Source of the DNA: Bacteroides sp. CAG:770
GTDB taxonomy: Bacteria > Bacteroidota > Bacteroidia > Bacteroidales > UBA932
Assembly (NCBI GenBank): GCA_000435075.1
Contig: FR890653.1
Coordinates: 1 to 64,000, forward strand
Direction of reading: 5' to 3'
DNA: 64,000 bases
Shown: positions 43,743 to 53,934 of the stretch, in pieces
Position numbering within the stretch: the first letter of the stretch is position 1
Layout of the letters: the number at the start of each line of letters is the position of its first letter
Translations under genes and position numbers: made by a program
Notes under the pieces: generated by a model
Seen by the model: only the letters and a program-made list of their open reading frames with translations
Database searches by the model: none
Told to the model about the DNA's origin: nothing

Positions 43743-44771
43743 TTAAAAATCCGCCATTCTCGATACCGGAGCCACATCAAGAGGGGTGCGCTCACCTGCA
43801 AGATAATGGTAATAGCCTGCAATGGCAATCATAGCCGCATTGTCCGTAGTGAACTTGAACTCAGGCAGATACGTATTCCAGCCACGCTTCTTGCCCTCCT
43901 CCTCGATACGATTCCTGAGACCGCTGTTCGCAGAAACGCCGCCACCGATGGTAATCTCCTTGATACCTGTCATCTTGGCCGCCTTGATGAGCTTGTCCAT
44001 CAGAATATCTATCAATGCTTTCTGGAAACTTGCACAGATGTCTTCCTTGTTCTTTTCCATGAAATCAGGATCCTTGGCAATCTCATCGCGGACAAAATAC
44101 AGGAGAGAAGTCTTGATGCCACTGAAACTGTAGTCCAGCCCCGGGATATGGGGCTTCGCGAACTTGAAACGGTCAGGATCACCAAGTTTTGCAAGCTTGT
44201 CAATGATAGGGCCGCCCGGATAGCCGAGTCCCATCATCTTGGAGCACTTGTCAAAAGCCTCCCCCACAGCGTCGTCGATTGTCTGACCTAGAATTTCATA
44301 GTCAAGAGGACTGTTCACCTTGACTATCTGAGAGTTGCCTCCTGAGACGAGGAGACATAGATAAGGAAATTCCGGATGATGGTTTTCCTTGTCATACTGT
44401 TTCACGAAATCAGCCAGGATATGTCCCTGAAGATGATTGACCATCACCATAGGTATTCCGAGAGACACGCTCAGAGCCTTCGCGAAAGATGTGCCTACGA
44501 GCAAAGAGCCGAGAAGGCCCGGACCACGTGTGAATGCTATGGCAGTCAGTTCCTCCGGCTTAACCCCGGCCTTTTCCAGAGCCTGGCTCACTACAGGAAC
44601 GATGTTCTGCTCATGAGCTCTGGACGCCAGTTCCGGAACGACACCGCCATAATCTTTGTGAACCTGTTGACTGGCAATGACATTGGACAATAAATACCCG
44701 TCCTTGATAACTGCAGCGGAAGTATCATCACATGATGACTCAATTCCGAGAATGATGTCTGTATGTTCCAT
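43743..44771 (-). CDS. tsaD: tRNA N6-adenosine threonylcarbamoyltransferase
   Basis: A 342-aa TsaD/Gcp enzyme that transfers the threonylcarbamoyl group to A37 of ANN-decoding tRNAs with TsaB and TsaE. The ASKHA fold is seen in ILGIESSCDDTSAAVI, the metal ligands His113 and His117 in MVNHLQGHILA, and further motifs in CLLVSGGNSQI, GLGYPGGPIID and GGVSANSGLR. A minus-strand -7-like TACCTTTG (44809-44802) is 31 nt upstream. It is divergent from the tamB-like gene. Confidence 0.97.
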   Translation of the reverse strand: MEHTDIILGIESSCDDTSAAVIKDGYLLSNVIASQQVHKDYGGVVPELASRAHEQNIVPVVSQALEKAGVKPEELTAIAFTRGPGLLGSLLVGTSFAKALSVSLGIPMVMVNHLQGHILADFVKQYDKENHHPEFPYLCLLVSGGNSQIVKVNSPLDYEILGQTIDDAVGEAFDKCSKMMGLGYPGGPIIDKLAKLGDPDRFKFAKPHIPGLDYSFSGIKTSLLYFVRDEIAKDPDFMEKNKEDICASFQKALIDILMDKLIKAAKMTGIKEITIGGGVSANSGLRNRIEEEGKKRGWNTYLPEFKFTTDNAAMIAIAGYYHYLAGERTPLDVAPVSRMADF

Positions 44772-44894
44772 TATCTTTCAAAAAACTCCAAATATGACGC
44801 GCAAAGGTAATAAAAAGGTAATAAATAATCTTTATCAGACGACAAAAACAGACATTGAACCGACATTATCCCCATGAAATCAAAACAAAATTAG

Positions 44895-44902
44895 TATTTT
44901 TG
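44895..44902 (+). promoter_or_regulatory. -7-like element touching the tamB-like start codon
   Basis: TATTTTTG ends one base before the ATG at 44904. If it is a real promoter, transcription would begin inside or just after the start codon, implying a leaderless or internally started message. Confidence 0.3.
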
Positions 44903-44903
44903 T

Positions 44904-47900
44904 ATGATACAACTTTCTCTGGCCCCGGGACAGAGACAAAAACGACAGGAACTGAAAAAGGCAGTTAAAATAGTCTATCTGACAATCATGACCATAGTGG
45001 CGCTCATTGTCGCCGCTCTGATTGCCGTGCAGTCACCTGCCGTACAGACATATATGGCCGACAAAATCCTCGCTTCACTGAAAAACAGCATTGACGGGGA
45101 CATCACCATAGGCAAGATCCACGTGGCGCCTTTCAAGGCAGTCATGCTGAAAGACGTGGCTGTCATTGACAGGCATCCGTTTCCGGACACTTCAGGTGCC
45201 GCTCCTGTGGACACTTTCTTTTCCGCAAGATACGTGACGGCTTCCCTCAGCGTAAAAAACCTCACGTCTCCCGACGGAGGCATATACCTGAGCTCCGCAA
45301 AAGTGACTGACGGACAGTTCAATCTCACGATCGAGCCCGGCATTGACAGCGCCTCATCCAGCACTAACCTGAAACGCATTTTCCACCTCGGGAACTCCGA
45401 CAAGAACGAAGAGAAGAAGGACAAGGAAGTCTTCAGCATATCGAACGTGAAACTGGAAGGCATGAGGTTCAGGATGGTGAACTACAAGCAGGACAGGACC
45501 GCATACGGAAGTGACTCCATAAACTGGTTCGACCTGGATGTCAGTGACATAAACCTCTCAGGACGGGACCTGAAACTGAAAGGCCCGGTAATGTCCGGCA
45601 CATGCGACAAACTGTCATTCAGGGAAAAGAGCGGATTCGAATGTCTCCTCCTCTCAGGAAAAGCAAAGGTAGGAAACGGAAAGACCATAGTGGATGACCT
45701 CAGAATCAAGGATGACTGGTCAGACATCACGCTGCCGTCTTTCGTGATGTCATACAAAGATACGGATTCGTGGTCCTACTTCACCAGCGATGTCAGGATG
45801 ACCGGCCAGATAAAGCCAAGTATCGTCAGCATGAAGACATTGGGATATTTTGCACCGGCATTGAAAAACTTCCGGCTTGCAGCCCGTCTGGAAGGCGACG
45901 TTGACGGATACGTGAACGACCTGTCAGTCAAGGATATACGCATCAGGACGAGCGATGCCGACGGATACCGGGACTGGGCGGACCACGAAGGACACGGCAT
46001 TTCCGGCACCATTACAGGCTCCGTCGTCGGACTGCCGGACTCATACGGAATGATGACAGAAGCCACACTCAGCCACATCAGATTCACATCCTCCGGGCTG
46101 GAACACTTCATAAAAGGCTGGGCGCCCGGGGCATCCCTGAACATTTCCAATCTCTGCAAAGGAAGCAGACTCGAATTCTCAGGAAGGATGCGGGGACCGC
46201 TCAACAGACTCCACGTCCACGGAATCATCACCGACGGAGCGGGAAAGGTCAATGCCAATGCCCACATCTTCAATGTCATTGACAAGTACCGGCCGCTGGA
46301 AATCGGCGGAACCGTTCAGACTGAAAGTCTGGATATCAGCAGAATCGTCGCAGGCGTCCCGATAGGCCCTTGCGACATGAGGGCTGGACTTTCCGCGACA
46401 TTGGCGGAAGACGGGCCGGATGTCCGCATCGACTCCCTCCACGTCGACAGGCTGAACGTGCTTGGATATGACTATACAGGCCTGTCGGCAGCAGGAACCT
46501 ACAGCCAGGAGGCGTTCAACGGACGTATCGTCTGCAGCGACCCGAACCTCAACTTCCTGTTCCAGGGTATCTTCACGTTGTCATCCAAGACCAACAACGC
46601 GCTGTACAAGTTCTACGCAAACCTCGGATATGCAGACCTCAACGCCCTTAATATCGACAAGAGGGGCACTTCCAAAGTGAGCTTCACTACCCAGGCGAAC
46701 TTCACCAGAGTAAGCGGAGAGGACATCATCGGAAACATCGATGTCAATGACATCTTGCTTGAGGACGACCATGGTATCCACAATATCGGAGACATCGAAA
46801 TTTCATCACACGCCAGAAATGACATGAACAGGGTGAAATTCACATCGTCATTCGCAGACATTTCCTATGTAGGTTCCAAGTTCTTCGCCAGCTTCATGCG
46901 TGACCTTCAGACAGTTACGACAAAGAAAGAATTACCGTCACTGTACCGGGACCCGGGCAGCACATGGGACGGGAACAGATATGACCTTTCCTTCAGGTTC
47001 CATGACACGAAAGACCTGCTGTCATTCATCGCTCCCGGAGCCTATATCGCAGACAGCACGGCATTGACCCTAAGCATTGACGATGACGGGGCAATGGAAG
47101 CAAGACTCAAGTCCGGACGACTGGCATACAAAGACAAATACCTGAAAGGCATTGACTTGCGCATCGACAATTCAGGAAAACAGTTGACGGGTATTCTCAA
47201 TGCAGGAGAGGTTTCCGCCTCACCTATACTTGCAAAATCCTGCAATCTCCAGATTCTGGCGGACAACGACAGCATCGGGCTCGGGTTCAGATATGATAAC
47301 GAAAGCGAATTGGCAAACAGGGGCGAGATAATCCTGAACGGAAACATTTACCGTGACGACAAGGATTCTCTTGCTGTCAGAGCCAGCTTCCTCCCTTCAT
47401 ATATATACTTGAAGCCAAATCTCTGGAAGATAGCCTCCAACGACATCAACATTCATAAGGAGACAGCAAAAGTGGACAGTCTGGCGATCATCGGAAACGG
47501 GCAGACGATTCTTCTGGACGGCGGATGGTCCGCATCCCGGACCGACACGCTGAGGCTGAACATGGACAAGTTCGACATCTCGCTCGTCAATGCGTTCACC
47601 AGCTTTGACATGGACATAAAGGGGCGTGTCACCGGACGTGCGATGCTCATTTCCCCGGCCCGTGAGAAGACAGGGCTCCTCATGGGAATCGTCTGTGACT
47701 CAACAGGTTTTGGAGGGCGGGAAGTCGGAACGCTTCGTGTCGGAGGTGTCTGGGATGAAGAAAAACAGGGCTTCAGTTACGCATGCAGGAATCTCCTTTA
47801 CGGCAACCAGACCTTCGGGGCCAACGGAAATTTCTATCCGAAAACCAAGCAGATTGAAGGAAAACTCTCCCTGTCCGGATTTGATTTGGGATATGCGGAA

Positions 47901-49577
47901 CCATTCCTGAAATCCGTGTTCAGCAGCATGGACGGCCGTCTTTCAGGAGACATTTCATTCAACGGCCCGCTGGAGAAACTTGAGATTGACGGAAACGACC
48001 TGACTCTCGCCGACGGAAAACTCGGGGTGGACTTCACGAAAGTCACGTACAATGTGTCCGGCCCGCTGTCCGTAAGCAGCAGTGGCCTGAGATTCCACAA
48101 CATGGACATAAGCGACAGGTTCAATGCCAAAGGAACTGTCAACGGACTCATCGGCTGGGACCACTTCAGGGACATGACCTTCGACACCGGCATCAGGTTC
48201 AGCAAGATGGAGGTCCTGAATCTTAGAGAATCCGACAACCCGTCATTCTACGGCAATGTTTCGGCAACTGGTGAGGTCGCCATAACAGGGCCTCTCAATG
48301 CCATAATTCTCTCCGCAGACGCGAAGACCGACAAGCAGGGCGATTTCCATATTCCACTGAACACCTCGTCATCGGCAGGAACGTCCAACCTGCTGACATT
48401 CAAGGAGCCATATAAAGAAATAATCATTGACCCTTATGAGGAAATGATGCGGAGGCTCAAGGAAAAAGAGAAGAAATCAAATGATTTCGGAGTAAGGCTG
48501 AAGGTCAATGCCACACCGCAGGTTTCCGCCAACATTGAAATAGACAAAGCAGCCGGAAACGTCCTGACCGGATACGGAAACGGACTCATTGACCTGGACA
48601 TCAGGCCCAGCACCGGTGTTTTCAGCATCAACGGAAACTACAGCATCACGAGCGGTGTCTATCATTTCGTGGCTCTGGGAATCGCAAAGAGGGATTTCAC
48701 CATACAGGACGGAAGTTCCGTGAGATTTACCGGAGACGTGATGGACAGTGACTTGAACATCAATGCATTATACAAGACTAAGGCATCTGTCGGGACATTG
48801 ATAGCGGATACGACTTCCACTTCTACAAGAAGGACTGTGGAGTGCGGTATCGCCATCACGGACAAAATCAAGAACCCACGGCTGGATTTCTCCATCAACA
48901 TTCCGGACCTGGATCCAACCACACAGGGACGGGTGGAAAGCGCACTGAACACCCAGGACAAGGTCCAGAAACAGTTGCTGGCACTTCTGCTCACCAACAG
49001 TTTCCTGCCTGACGAGCAGTCCGGCGTCACGAATACATCTTCGTCAATGCTATACACCAATGTCTCGGAAATCATGGCGGGACAGCTGAACAATATACTC
49101 CAGAAGTTGGATATCCCGCTGGACTTCGGACTTGATTACCAACAGGATGTGAGCGGTTCCAACATATTCGATGTAGCTCTTTCCACAGCCTTGTTCAACA
49201 ACAGGGTAATCGTGAACGGAACCATCGGAAACAGGCAGTACAAGTCCAGCACCTCAAGTTCGGACGTGGTGGGAGACCTTGACATTGATGTGAAACTCGA
49301 CAAGCCGGGAGCAGTCAGGCTGAACCTGTTCTCCCACTCGGCTGACCAATATACCAATTATCTGGACAACAGCCAGAGAAACGGTATCGGACTTACATAC
49401 CAGAAAGAATTCAACACCTTCGGTGAAATGATACGGAACATGTTCCGGAGCAGGAAGCGCAAACAGGAAATCGAGGCGGAAAAACTTCAGGAACAGCAGA
49501 ATGAGAGACAAATTAAAATCAGAATCGAAGCGGATGACGCAGCTAAAAAGAGAAGAAATGGAAAAAAGCAACAATAA
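44904..49577 (+). CDS. TamB-like translocation and assembly protein (DUF490)
   Basis: A 1557-aa protein with one N-terminal membrane segment (about 20-43, VKIVYLTIMTIVALIVAALIAV). It is followed by a very long beta-rich, repetitive region of the AsmA/TamB type, and the C-terminal TamB domain ends with IGLTYQKEFNTFGEMIRNMFRS. It begins with the family's AVQSPAVQTYMADKILASLKNSIDGDITIGKI. TamB-like proteins bridge the inner and outer membranes in lipid transport and outer-membrane protein assembly. A highly charged tail (RKRKQEIEAEKLQEQQNERQ) overlaps the start of the next gene. ATG 44988 is a less likely start, since it would truncate the membrane segment. Confidence 0.87.
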   Translation: MIQLSLAPGQRQKRQELKKAVKIVYLTIMTIVALIVAALIAVQSPAVQTYMADKILASLKNSIDGDITIGKIHVAPFKAVMLKDVAVIDRHPFPDTSGAAPVDTFFSARYVTASLSVKNLTSPDGGIYLSSAKVTDGQFNLTIEPGIDSASSSTNLKRIFHLGNSDKNEEKKDKEVFSISNVKLEGMRFRMVNYKQDRTAYGSDSINWFDLDVSDINLSGRDLKLKGPVMSGTCDKLSFREKSGFECLLLSGKAKVGNGKTIVDDLRIKDDWSDITLPSFVMSYKDTDSWSYFTSDVRMTGQIKPSIVSMKTLGYFAPALKNFRLAARLEGDVDGYVNDLSVKDIRIRTSDADGYRDWADHEGHGISGTITGSVVGLPDSYGMMTEATLSHIRFTSSGLEHFIKGWAPGASLNISNLCKGSRLEFSGRMRGPLNRLHVHGIITDGAGKVNANAHIFNVIDKYRPLEIGGTVQTESLDISRIVAGVPIGPCDMRAGLSATLAEDGPDVRIDSLHVDRLNVLGYDYTGLSAAGTYSQEAFNGRIVCSDPNLNFLFQGIFTLSSKTNNALYKFYANLGYADLNALNIDKRGTSKVSFTTQANFTRVSGEDIIGNIDVNDILLEDDHGIHNIGDIEISSHARNDMNRVKFTSSFADISYVGSKFFASFMRDLQTVTTKKELPSLYRDPGSTWDGNRYDLSFRFHDTKDLLSFIAPGAYIADSTALTLSIDDDGAMEARLKSGRLAYKDKYLKGIDLRIDNSGKQLTGILNAGEVSASPILAKSCNLQILADNDSIGLGFRYDNESELANRGEIILNGNIYRDDKDSLAVRASFLPSYIYLKPNLWKIASNDINIHKETAKVDSLAIIGNGQTILLDGGWSASRTDTLRLNMDKFDISLVNAFTSFDMDIKGRVTGRAMLISPAREKTGLLMGIVCDSTGFGGREVGTLRVGGVWDEEKQGFSYACRNLLYGNQTFGANGNFYPKTKQIEGKLSLSGFDLGYAEPFLKSVFSSMDGRLSGDISFNGPLEKLEIDGNDLTLADGKLGVDFTKVTYNVSGPLSVSSSGLRFHNMDISDRFNAKGTVNGLIGWDHFRDMTFDTGIRFSKMEVLNLRESDNPSFYGNVSATGEVAITGPLNAIILSADAKTDKQGDFHIPLNTSSSAGTSNLLTFKEPYKEIIIDPYEEMMRRLKEKEKKSNDFGVRLKVNATPQVSANIEIDKAAGNVLTGYGNGLIDLDIRPSTGVFSINGNYSITSGVYHFVALGIAKRDFTIQDGSSVRFTGDVMDSDLNINALYKTKASVGTLIADTTSTSTRRTVECGIAITDKIKNPRLDFSINIPDLDPTTQGRVESALNTQDKVQKQLLALLLTNSFLPDEQSGVTNTSSSMLYTNVSEIMAGQLNNILQKLDIPLDFGLDYQQDVSGSNIFDVALSTALFNNRVIVNGTIGNRQYKSSTSSSDVVGDLDIDVKLDKPGAVRLNLFSHSADQYTNYLDNSQRNGIGLTYQKEFNTFGEMIRNMFRSRKRKQEIEAEKLQEQQNERQIKIRIEADDAAKKRRNGKKQQ

Positions 49578-50298
49578 GGGAAGACTCTTCCTGATTCCTT
49601 CCCCGCTGGGAGAAAATGACCCACGCGAGGTAATACCTGACGGAGTTTTGTCAATGCTGCCTAAGCTTACCACATATGTTGTGGAGGCTACGAGGACAGC
49701 CAGACGATACCTGTCCGCAGCCGGTCTCAAAGGGCATATCCAGGAACTGGAATTCCATGAACTGAATGAGCATACGAAACCTGACGAAGTAAAGGCCCTT
49801 CTGACATTGTTCGACAACGGCAATGATGTCGGACTGATTACCGAAGCGGGACTCCCGGCTGTCGCCGATCCGGGCTCTCAGCTCGTAAGTCTGTGCCACA
49901 AGGTCGGCATTGAAGTCGTGCCTTGTTCCGGTCCTTCTTCGCTCATGCTGGCATTGATGGCATCCGGCCTCAACGGACAGTCATTCGCATTCCTCGGATA
50001 TATCCCGGCCAAGACTGACGAGAGGAGGCAGGCGCTGAAAAGCATTGAAAAACATTCTCTTACGGAGCGTCAGACAAAGCTCTTCATCGAGACTCCGTAC
50101 AGAAACGAGCAGCTTTTCAGGGATATTCTTTCCACATGCCAGAACTCCACTGAACTTTGCATCGCAGCGAACATCACCATGCCGGACGCATTCATAAAGA
50201 CCAAGACCGTCGGAGAATGGAAGAAATGTTCAGAGGGGAAGGAAATCATAGGCAAGCGCCCGTGCGTATTCCTGATTCTCGCCCATAGAAACGCTTAA
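49558..50298 (+). CDS. RsmI-like SAM-dependent methyltransferase (tetrapyrrole methylase fold)
   Basis: A 246-aa member of the family that 2'-O-methylates C1402 of 16S rRNA in E. coli. Core motifs are VGLITEAGLPAVADPGSQLV, VVPCSGPSSLMLALMASGL and FAFLGYIPAKTDERRQ. The N-terminal GTLYVVATPIGN of classical RsmI is replaced by GRLFLIPSPLGENDPREVIP, so it belongs to a divergent, shorter branch whose site may differ. The start at 49558 overlaps the tamB-like gene by 20 bp; an in-frame ATG at 49501 lies further upstream. mtaB follows after 10 bp. Confidence 0.8.
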   Translation: MEKSNNKGRLFLIPSPLGENDPREVIPDGVLSMLPKLTTYVVEATRTARRYLSAAGLKGHIQELEFHELNEHTKPDEVKALLTLFDNGNDVGLITEAGLPAVADPGSQLVSLCHKVGIEVVPCSGPSSLMLALMASGLNGQSFAFLGYIPAKTDERRQALKSIEKHSLTERQTKLFIETPYRNEQLFRDILSTCQNSTELCIAANITMPDAFIKTKTVGEWKKCSEGKEIIGKRPCVFLILAHRNA

Positions 50299-50308
50299 AA
50301 TATTGAAT

Positions 50309-51598
50309 ATGACCAAGAAAGCATCATATATAACTCTCGGCTGCAAGTTGAACTATGCGGAAACTTCCACCTATGAAAGGAATTTCATAAAGGAAGGATA
50401 TGAATCCGTACCCTGGACAGAGAAGGCCGACCTTTATGTCATCAACACATGTTCCGTCACAGAACATGCTGACAGGAAATCGCGCAATATAATAAGGAAG
50501 ATTCACAGGACAGCGCCTGAAGCAACTGTCATCGTGACAGGATGTTACGCACAGCTGAAGCGTGCGGAGGTGGAAGCGCTCGAAGGCGTCAGCCTGGTTT
50601 TCGGGGCGGATGAGAAGAATTCGCTGGTAAAGACCACACTCGAATTCATCGGGGGACGCGAGTCAGTGCCGCAGGACCTTTCCGCCAATGATACTTTCGC
50701 TGCCTATTCAAGCGGAGAAGAGAGGACAAGGTCATTCCTGAAGGTCCAGGACGGATGCGACAACTTCTGCGCATACTGCACCGTTCCGTTCGCAAGAGGC
50801 CGCAGCCGCAGCATATCCATCGCCACCGCCGTAGAGGAGGCCAAGAAGATTGCCGCTGCAGGAGTAAAGGAAATTGTGCTCACCGGTGTCAATACAGGAG
50901 ATTTCGGAAGGAAGACAGGAGAGAGTTTTCTGGATCTGCTCAAGGCTCTCAATGACGTGGAAGGCATTGAAAGATACAGGATTTCTTCCATTGAACCGAA
51001 CCTTCTCACGGACGAGACCATCGACTGGATAGCCTCAGGGACCAAGTTCCAGCCGCATTTCCATATTCCGCTGCAGAGCGGAAGCGACACTCTGCTGAAG
51101 GATGTCGGCAGGAAATATACGACTGAGTTCTTCGCTTCGAAGATTGACTACATTCGGGAGAAAATGAATCCGAAGGAGGGTGAGGTCAATGCTGACGGAA
51201 GCAGGAAGCCTGACGTGTTCTTCGGCATTGACGTAATCGCGGGACTTCCGGGCGAGACCGACGAACTTTTCCTCGAGACATATAACTTCCTGAAAGACAG
51301 GGTGCGTCCGGCATTCATCCACATCTTCCCTTACTCCAGGAGGCCCGGGACGAGGTCTGCCGCACGCAAGGACCAGGTCCAGGACTGCATAAAGACAAGG
51401 AGGGTGTCAATGCTGGAGGAACTTTGCAAGTCGCTCAACGAGGAGTTCATCGCATCGCAGAAAGGTGTACGGGAGAACGTCCTTTTCGAGGAGAGCTGCA
51501 ACAACGGCATGATTGCAGGCTACACCGGCAATTATATAAAGGTAGAGAGGCCGTGGGACGAATCTCTCGCAGGAAAAATCGTGGAGGTGACATTATGA
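50309..51598 (+). CDS. mtaB: tRNA t6A methylthiotransferase MtaB
   Basis: A 429-aa radical-SAM methylthiotransferase that turns t6A37 into ms2t6A in tRNAs. The N-terminal UPF0004 domain has three cluster cysteines (Cys12 in LGCKLNYAE, Cys48 in NTCSVTEHAD, Cys79 in TGCYAQ). The radical-SAM CxxxCxxC is DGCDNFCAYC (150, 154, 157). A C-terminal TRAM-like stretch follows. KLNYAE and ACTVTEHAD-type words separate it from MiaB and RimO. tsaD, whose product makes its substrate, is 6 kb away. It overlaps the next gene by ATGA at 51595. Confidence 0.92.
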   Translation: MTKKASYITLGCKLNYAETSTYERNFIKEGYESVPWTEKADLYVINTCSVTEHADRKSRNIIRKIHRTAPEATVIVTGCYAQLKRAEVEALEGVSLVFGADEKNSLVKTTLEFIGGRESVPQDLSANDTFAAYSSGEERTRSFLKVQDGCDNFCAYCTVPFARGRSRSISIATAVEEAKKIAAAGVKEIVLTGVNTGDFGRKTGESFLDLLKALNDVEGIERYRISSIEPNLLTDETIDWIASGTKFQPHFHIPLQSGSDTLLKDVGRKYTTEFFASKIDYIREKMNPKEGEVNADGSRKPDVFFGIDVIAGLPGETDELFLETYNFLKDRVRPAFIHIFPYSRRPGTRSAARKDQVQDCIKTRRVSMLEELCKSLNEEFIASQKGVRENVLFEESCNNGMIAGYTGNYIKVERPWDESLAGKIVEVTL

Positions 51599-52539
51599 AG
51601 GCCAGACTCACATTTCTCGGGACAGGAACATCCCAGGGAGTTCCAATCATAGGATGTCAGTGCAATGTGTGCAAAAGCATTGACCCTCATGCCAAAAGGT
51701 TCCGCTCGGCGGCATTGGTGGAGTATGGAGGCCTGACAATACTTGTGGATGCCGGTCCGGATTTCCGTATGCAGATGCTGCGTCATGGCATCTCTCATCT
51801 GGATGCCATCCTGCTGACACACAGCCACAGGGACCATACCGGAGGACTGGATGACGTAAGGTCATTGAATTACATTGACCAGCGTGCTGCTGAAATCTAT
51901 TGCGAGCAGTCTGTCCTGGATTCTCTCAAGGAGGGTTTCGACTATGTTTTCGCAAAGAGGAAGTATCCCGGGGCTCCGGAATGGAACATACATCTCATTG
52001 ACGAAAGGCCATTCTTCGTGGAGCCGGGAGATGAGGACAGGAAACTTGTATGGGTGCATGACAAGGGATATTGCTATCAGAATCCGGATGGTTCGACGAC
52101 TCCTACTGATGACAACATCGTGTCGGAGGCGGAGCATGCAGAGGACTCTGATTTCTCCGGAGAGCTGAGATCGTCCACAGGAAAGGGCATTGAAATCATT
52201 CCCATCAGGGGAATGCATGACAAAATGCCTGTTCTGGGATTCAGATTCGGCAAAATTGCGTATATTACGGACATGAGTCTGTTGCCTGACAGGGAGCTCG
52301 TAAAACTACAGGGGCTGGAACATGTTACCCTCAACACGGTGGGATATAAGCCTCACCACTCGCATTTCTCTCTTTATCAGGCAATTGACGTAGCCCGGAA
52401 AATCGGCGCAAAACATACGTGGCTGACTCATCTGTCACATACGTTTCCTGTCTATGGAGATTTCTGCGGACAGCTTGAGGAGATTGCGCCCGACATCGAC
52501 ATAAGGCCTGCGTATGACGGACTTGCAATCGAAGGGTAA
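51595..52539 (+). CDS. Metallo-beta-lactamase-fold hydrolase (PhnP-like)
   Basis: A 314-aa protein that starts MKARLTFLGTGTSQGVPIIGCQCNVCKS, the PhnP/RNase Z-like start with a Cys pair, and has the zinc motif THSHRDHTGG, then IPIRGMHDKMPVLGF, YITDMSLLP and the late ligand HLSHTF. PhnP cleaves cyclic phosphodiesters; the exact substrate here is unknown. The frame is open upstream from 51424 but that is mtaB sequence. Translation is probably coupled to mtaB by the 4-bp overlap. Confidence 0.86.
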   Translation: MKARLTFLGTGTSQGVPIIGCQCNVCKSIDPHAKRFRSAALVEYGGLTILVDAGPDFRMQMLRHGISHLDAILLTHSHRDHTGGLDDVRSLNYIDQRAAEIYCEQSVLDSLKEGFDYVFAKRKYPGAPEWNIHLIDERPFFVEPGDEDRKLVWVHDKGYCYQNPDGSTTPTDDNIVSEAEHAEDSDFSGELRSSTGKGIEIIPIRGMHDKMPVLGFRFGKIAYITDMSLLPDRELVKLQGLEHVTLNTVGYKPHHSHFSLYQAIDVARKIGAKHTWLTHLSHTFPVYGDFCGQLEEIAPDIDIRPAYDGLAIEG

Positions 52540-52556
52540 TTTACATTTAAGAGAAT

Positions 52557-53255
52557 ATGGAAAACATTGATAATAATACAGTTACAGAGCCCGTGATTTC
52601 CTTCAGGGATGCGGAAATCATGAACGGTGAGACTTCTGTGATATATGACTTGGATATGGATGTATATCCTGGGGACTTCGTATATATAGTAGGTAAGGTG
52701 GGAACCGGCAAGACTTCCATCATCAGGACCATCATTGCGGAAAACCCTCTGACAAAGGGGAATGGAACCGTATGCGGATACGAATTGAACGGTATCAAGG
52801 ATAAGGACATTCCTTATCTCAGGCGTAAGATCGGTGTCGTTTTCCAGGATTTCCAGCTGCTGATGGACAGGAGCGTGGAGGACAATCTGGGGTTTGTTCT
52901 CAGGGCTACCGGATGGAAGGACACGGAAAAAATCGACAAGAGAATCCGTGAGGTTCTGGAAAATGTGGGTATGGAGAACAAGGCGCACAAGATGCCTCAC
53001 CAGCTTTCTGGCGGTGAACAGCAGAGAATTGCCATCGCAAGGTCTCTCCTGAATGACCCGGGCGTGATAATTGCTGATGAGCCGACCGGAAACCTTGATT
53101 CCGAAACCGCTGACGGTATCATGAAACTTCTCACGGGCATCAACAGGACCAAAGGGACTGCTGTGGTCATGGTTACTCATAACCGTAATATTTTCGACAG
53201 CTACCCCGGAAGGGTCATGCTCTGCAAGGACGAGAGTTGCAAGGAAATGTTGTAG
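52557..53255 (+). CDS. ftsE: Cell-division ATP-binding protein FtsE
   Basis: A 232-aa ABC ATPase. Walker A is GKVGTGKTS, then Q-loop [27 protein letters not shown], signature [16 protein letters not shown], Walker [13 protein letters not shown] and H-loop MVTHNR. The [12 protein letters not shown] and ADEPTGNLD wording identifies the FtsE family, which works with the membrane protein FtsX to activate peptidoglycan hydrolases at the septum. No ftsX gene is next to it; an endonuclease III gene follows 4 bp later. Confidence 0.88.
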   Translation: MENIDNNTVTEPVISFRDAEIMNGETSVIYDLDMDVYPGDFVYIVGKVGTGKTSIIRTIIAENPLTKGNGTVCGYELNGIKDKDIPYLRRKIGVVFQDFQLLMDRSVEDNLGFVLRATGWKDTEKIDKRIREVLENVGMENKAHKMPHQLSGGEQQRIAIARSLLNDPGVIIADEPTGNLDSETADGIMKLLTGINRTKGTAVVMVTHNRNIFDSYPGRVMLCKDESCKEML

Positions 53256-53259
53256 GACT

Positions 53260-53916
53260 ATGACAAAGAAGGACAGATATAAGGGAATCGTAGCCTGGTT
53301 CGAGGAAAATGTGCCGGTAGCGGAGACTGAACTCCACTACGATACGCCTTTCCATCTCCTGATTGCAGTCATTTTGTCTGCCCAGTGCACGGACAAGCGT
53401 GTCAATATGGTGACGCCTGCCCTGTTCGAGGCCTATCCTGACCCTCAGACACTGGCAAAAGCAAGTTTCGATGAGGTATTTCCTTTCGTCAGGAGCATTT
53501 CCTATCCGAACAACAAGACAAGCCACATCATCGAGATGGCCCGGAAGCTTGTCAATGATTTCGGCGGGGTCGTCCCGTCTGACATCGATGAGCTTATGAG
53601 TCTTCCCGGTGTCGGCAGAAAGACTGCCAATGTGGTGGCTTCTATCGTCTATGACAAGCCTGTCATCGCGGTAGATACCCATGTCAGCCGTGTTTCCAAG
53701 AGGCTTGGGCTGTCTGACGGCAAGACGCCAGAGGCTATCGGAAAGGAACTTGAGGCCAACATTGACGAGGACAAAAGGGCAATTGCCCATCATTGGCTCA
53801 TATTGCAGGGACGATATGTCTGCACTGCAAGAAAGCCGCACTGCGAAGAGTGCGGACTGAAGGTGTGGTGCCGGGAGTATAGCCGGAACCTGCGCAAGAA
53901 TGAACTTAAAATTTGA
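53260..53916 (+). CDS. nth: Endonuclease III
   Basis: A 218-aa base-excision repair glycosylase and AP lyase for oxidised pyrimidines. It has the helix-hairpin-helix LMSLPGVGRKTANVVAS with catalytic Lys121, then AVDTHVSRVSKRLGL with Asp139. The C-terminal 4Fe-4S cluster is bound by Cys188, Cys195, Cys198 and Cys204 in CTARKPHCEECGLKVWC. Length and motif spacing are normal for the family. Confidence 0.96.
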   Translation: MTKKDRYKGIVAWFEENVPVAETELHYDTPFHLLIAVILSAQCTDKRVNMVTPALFEAYPDPQTLAKASFDEVFPFVRSISYPNNKTSHIIEMARKLVNDFGGVVPSDIDELMSLPGVGRKTANVVASIVYDKPVIAVDTHVSRVSKRLGLSDGKTPEAIGKELEANIDEDKRAIAHHWLILQGRYVCTARKPHCEECGLKVWCREYSRNLRKNELKI

Positions 53917-53934
53917 TAAGTAACACATAACAAT

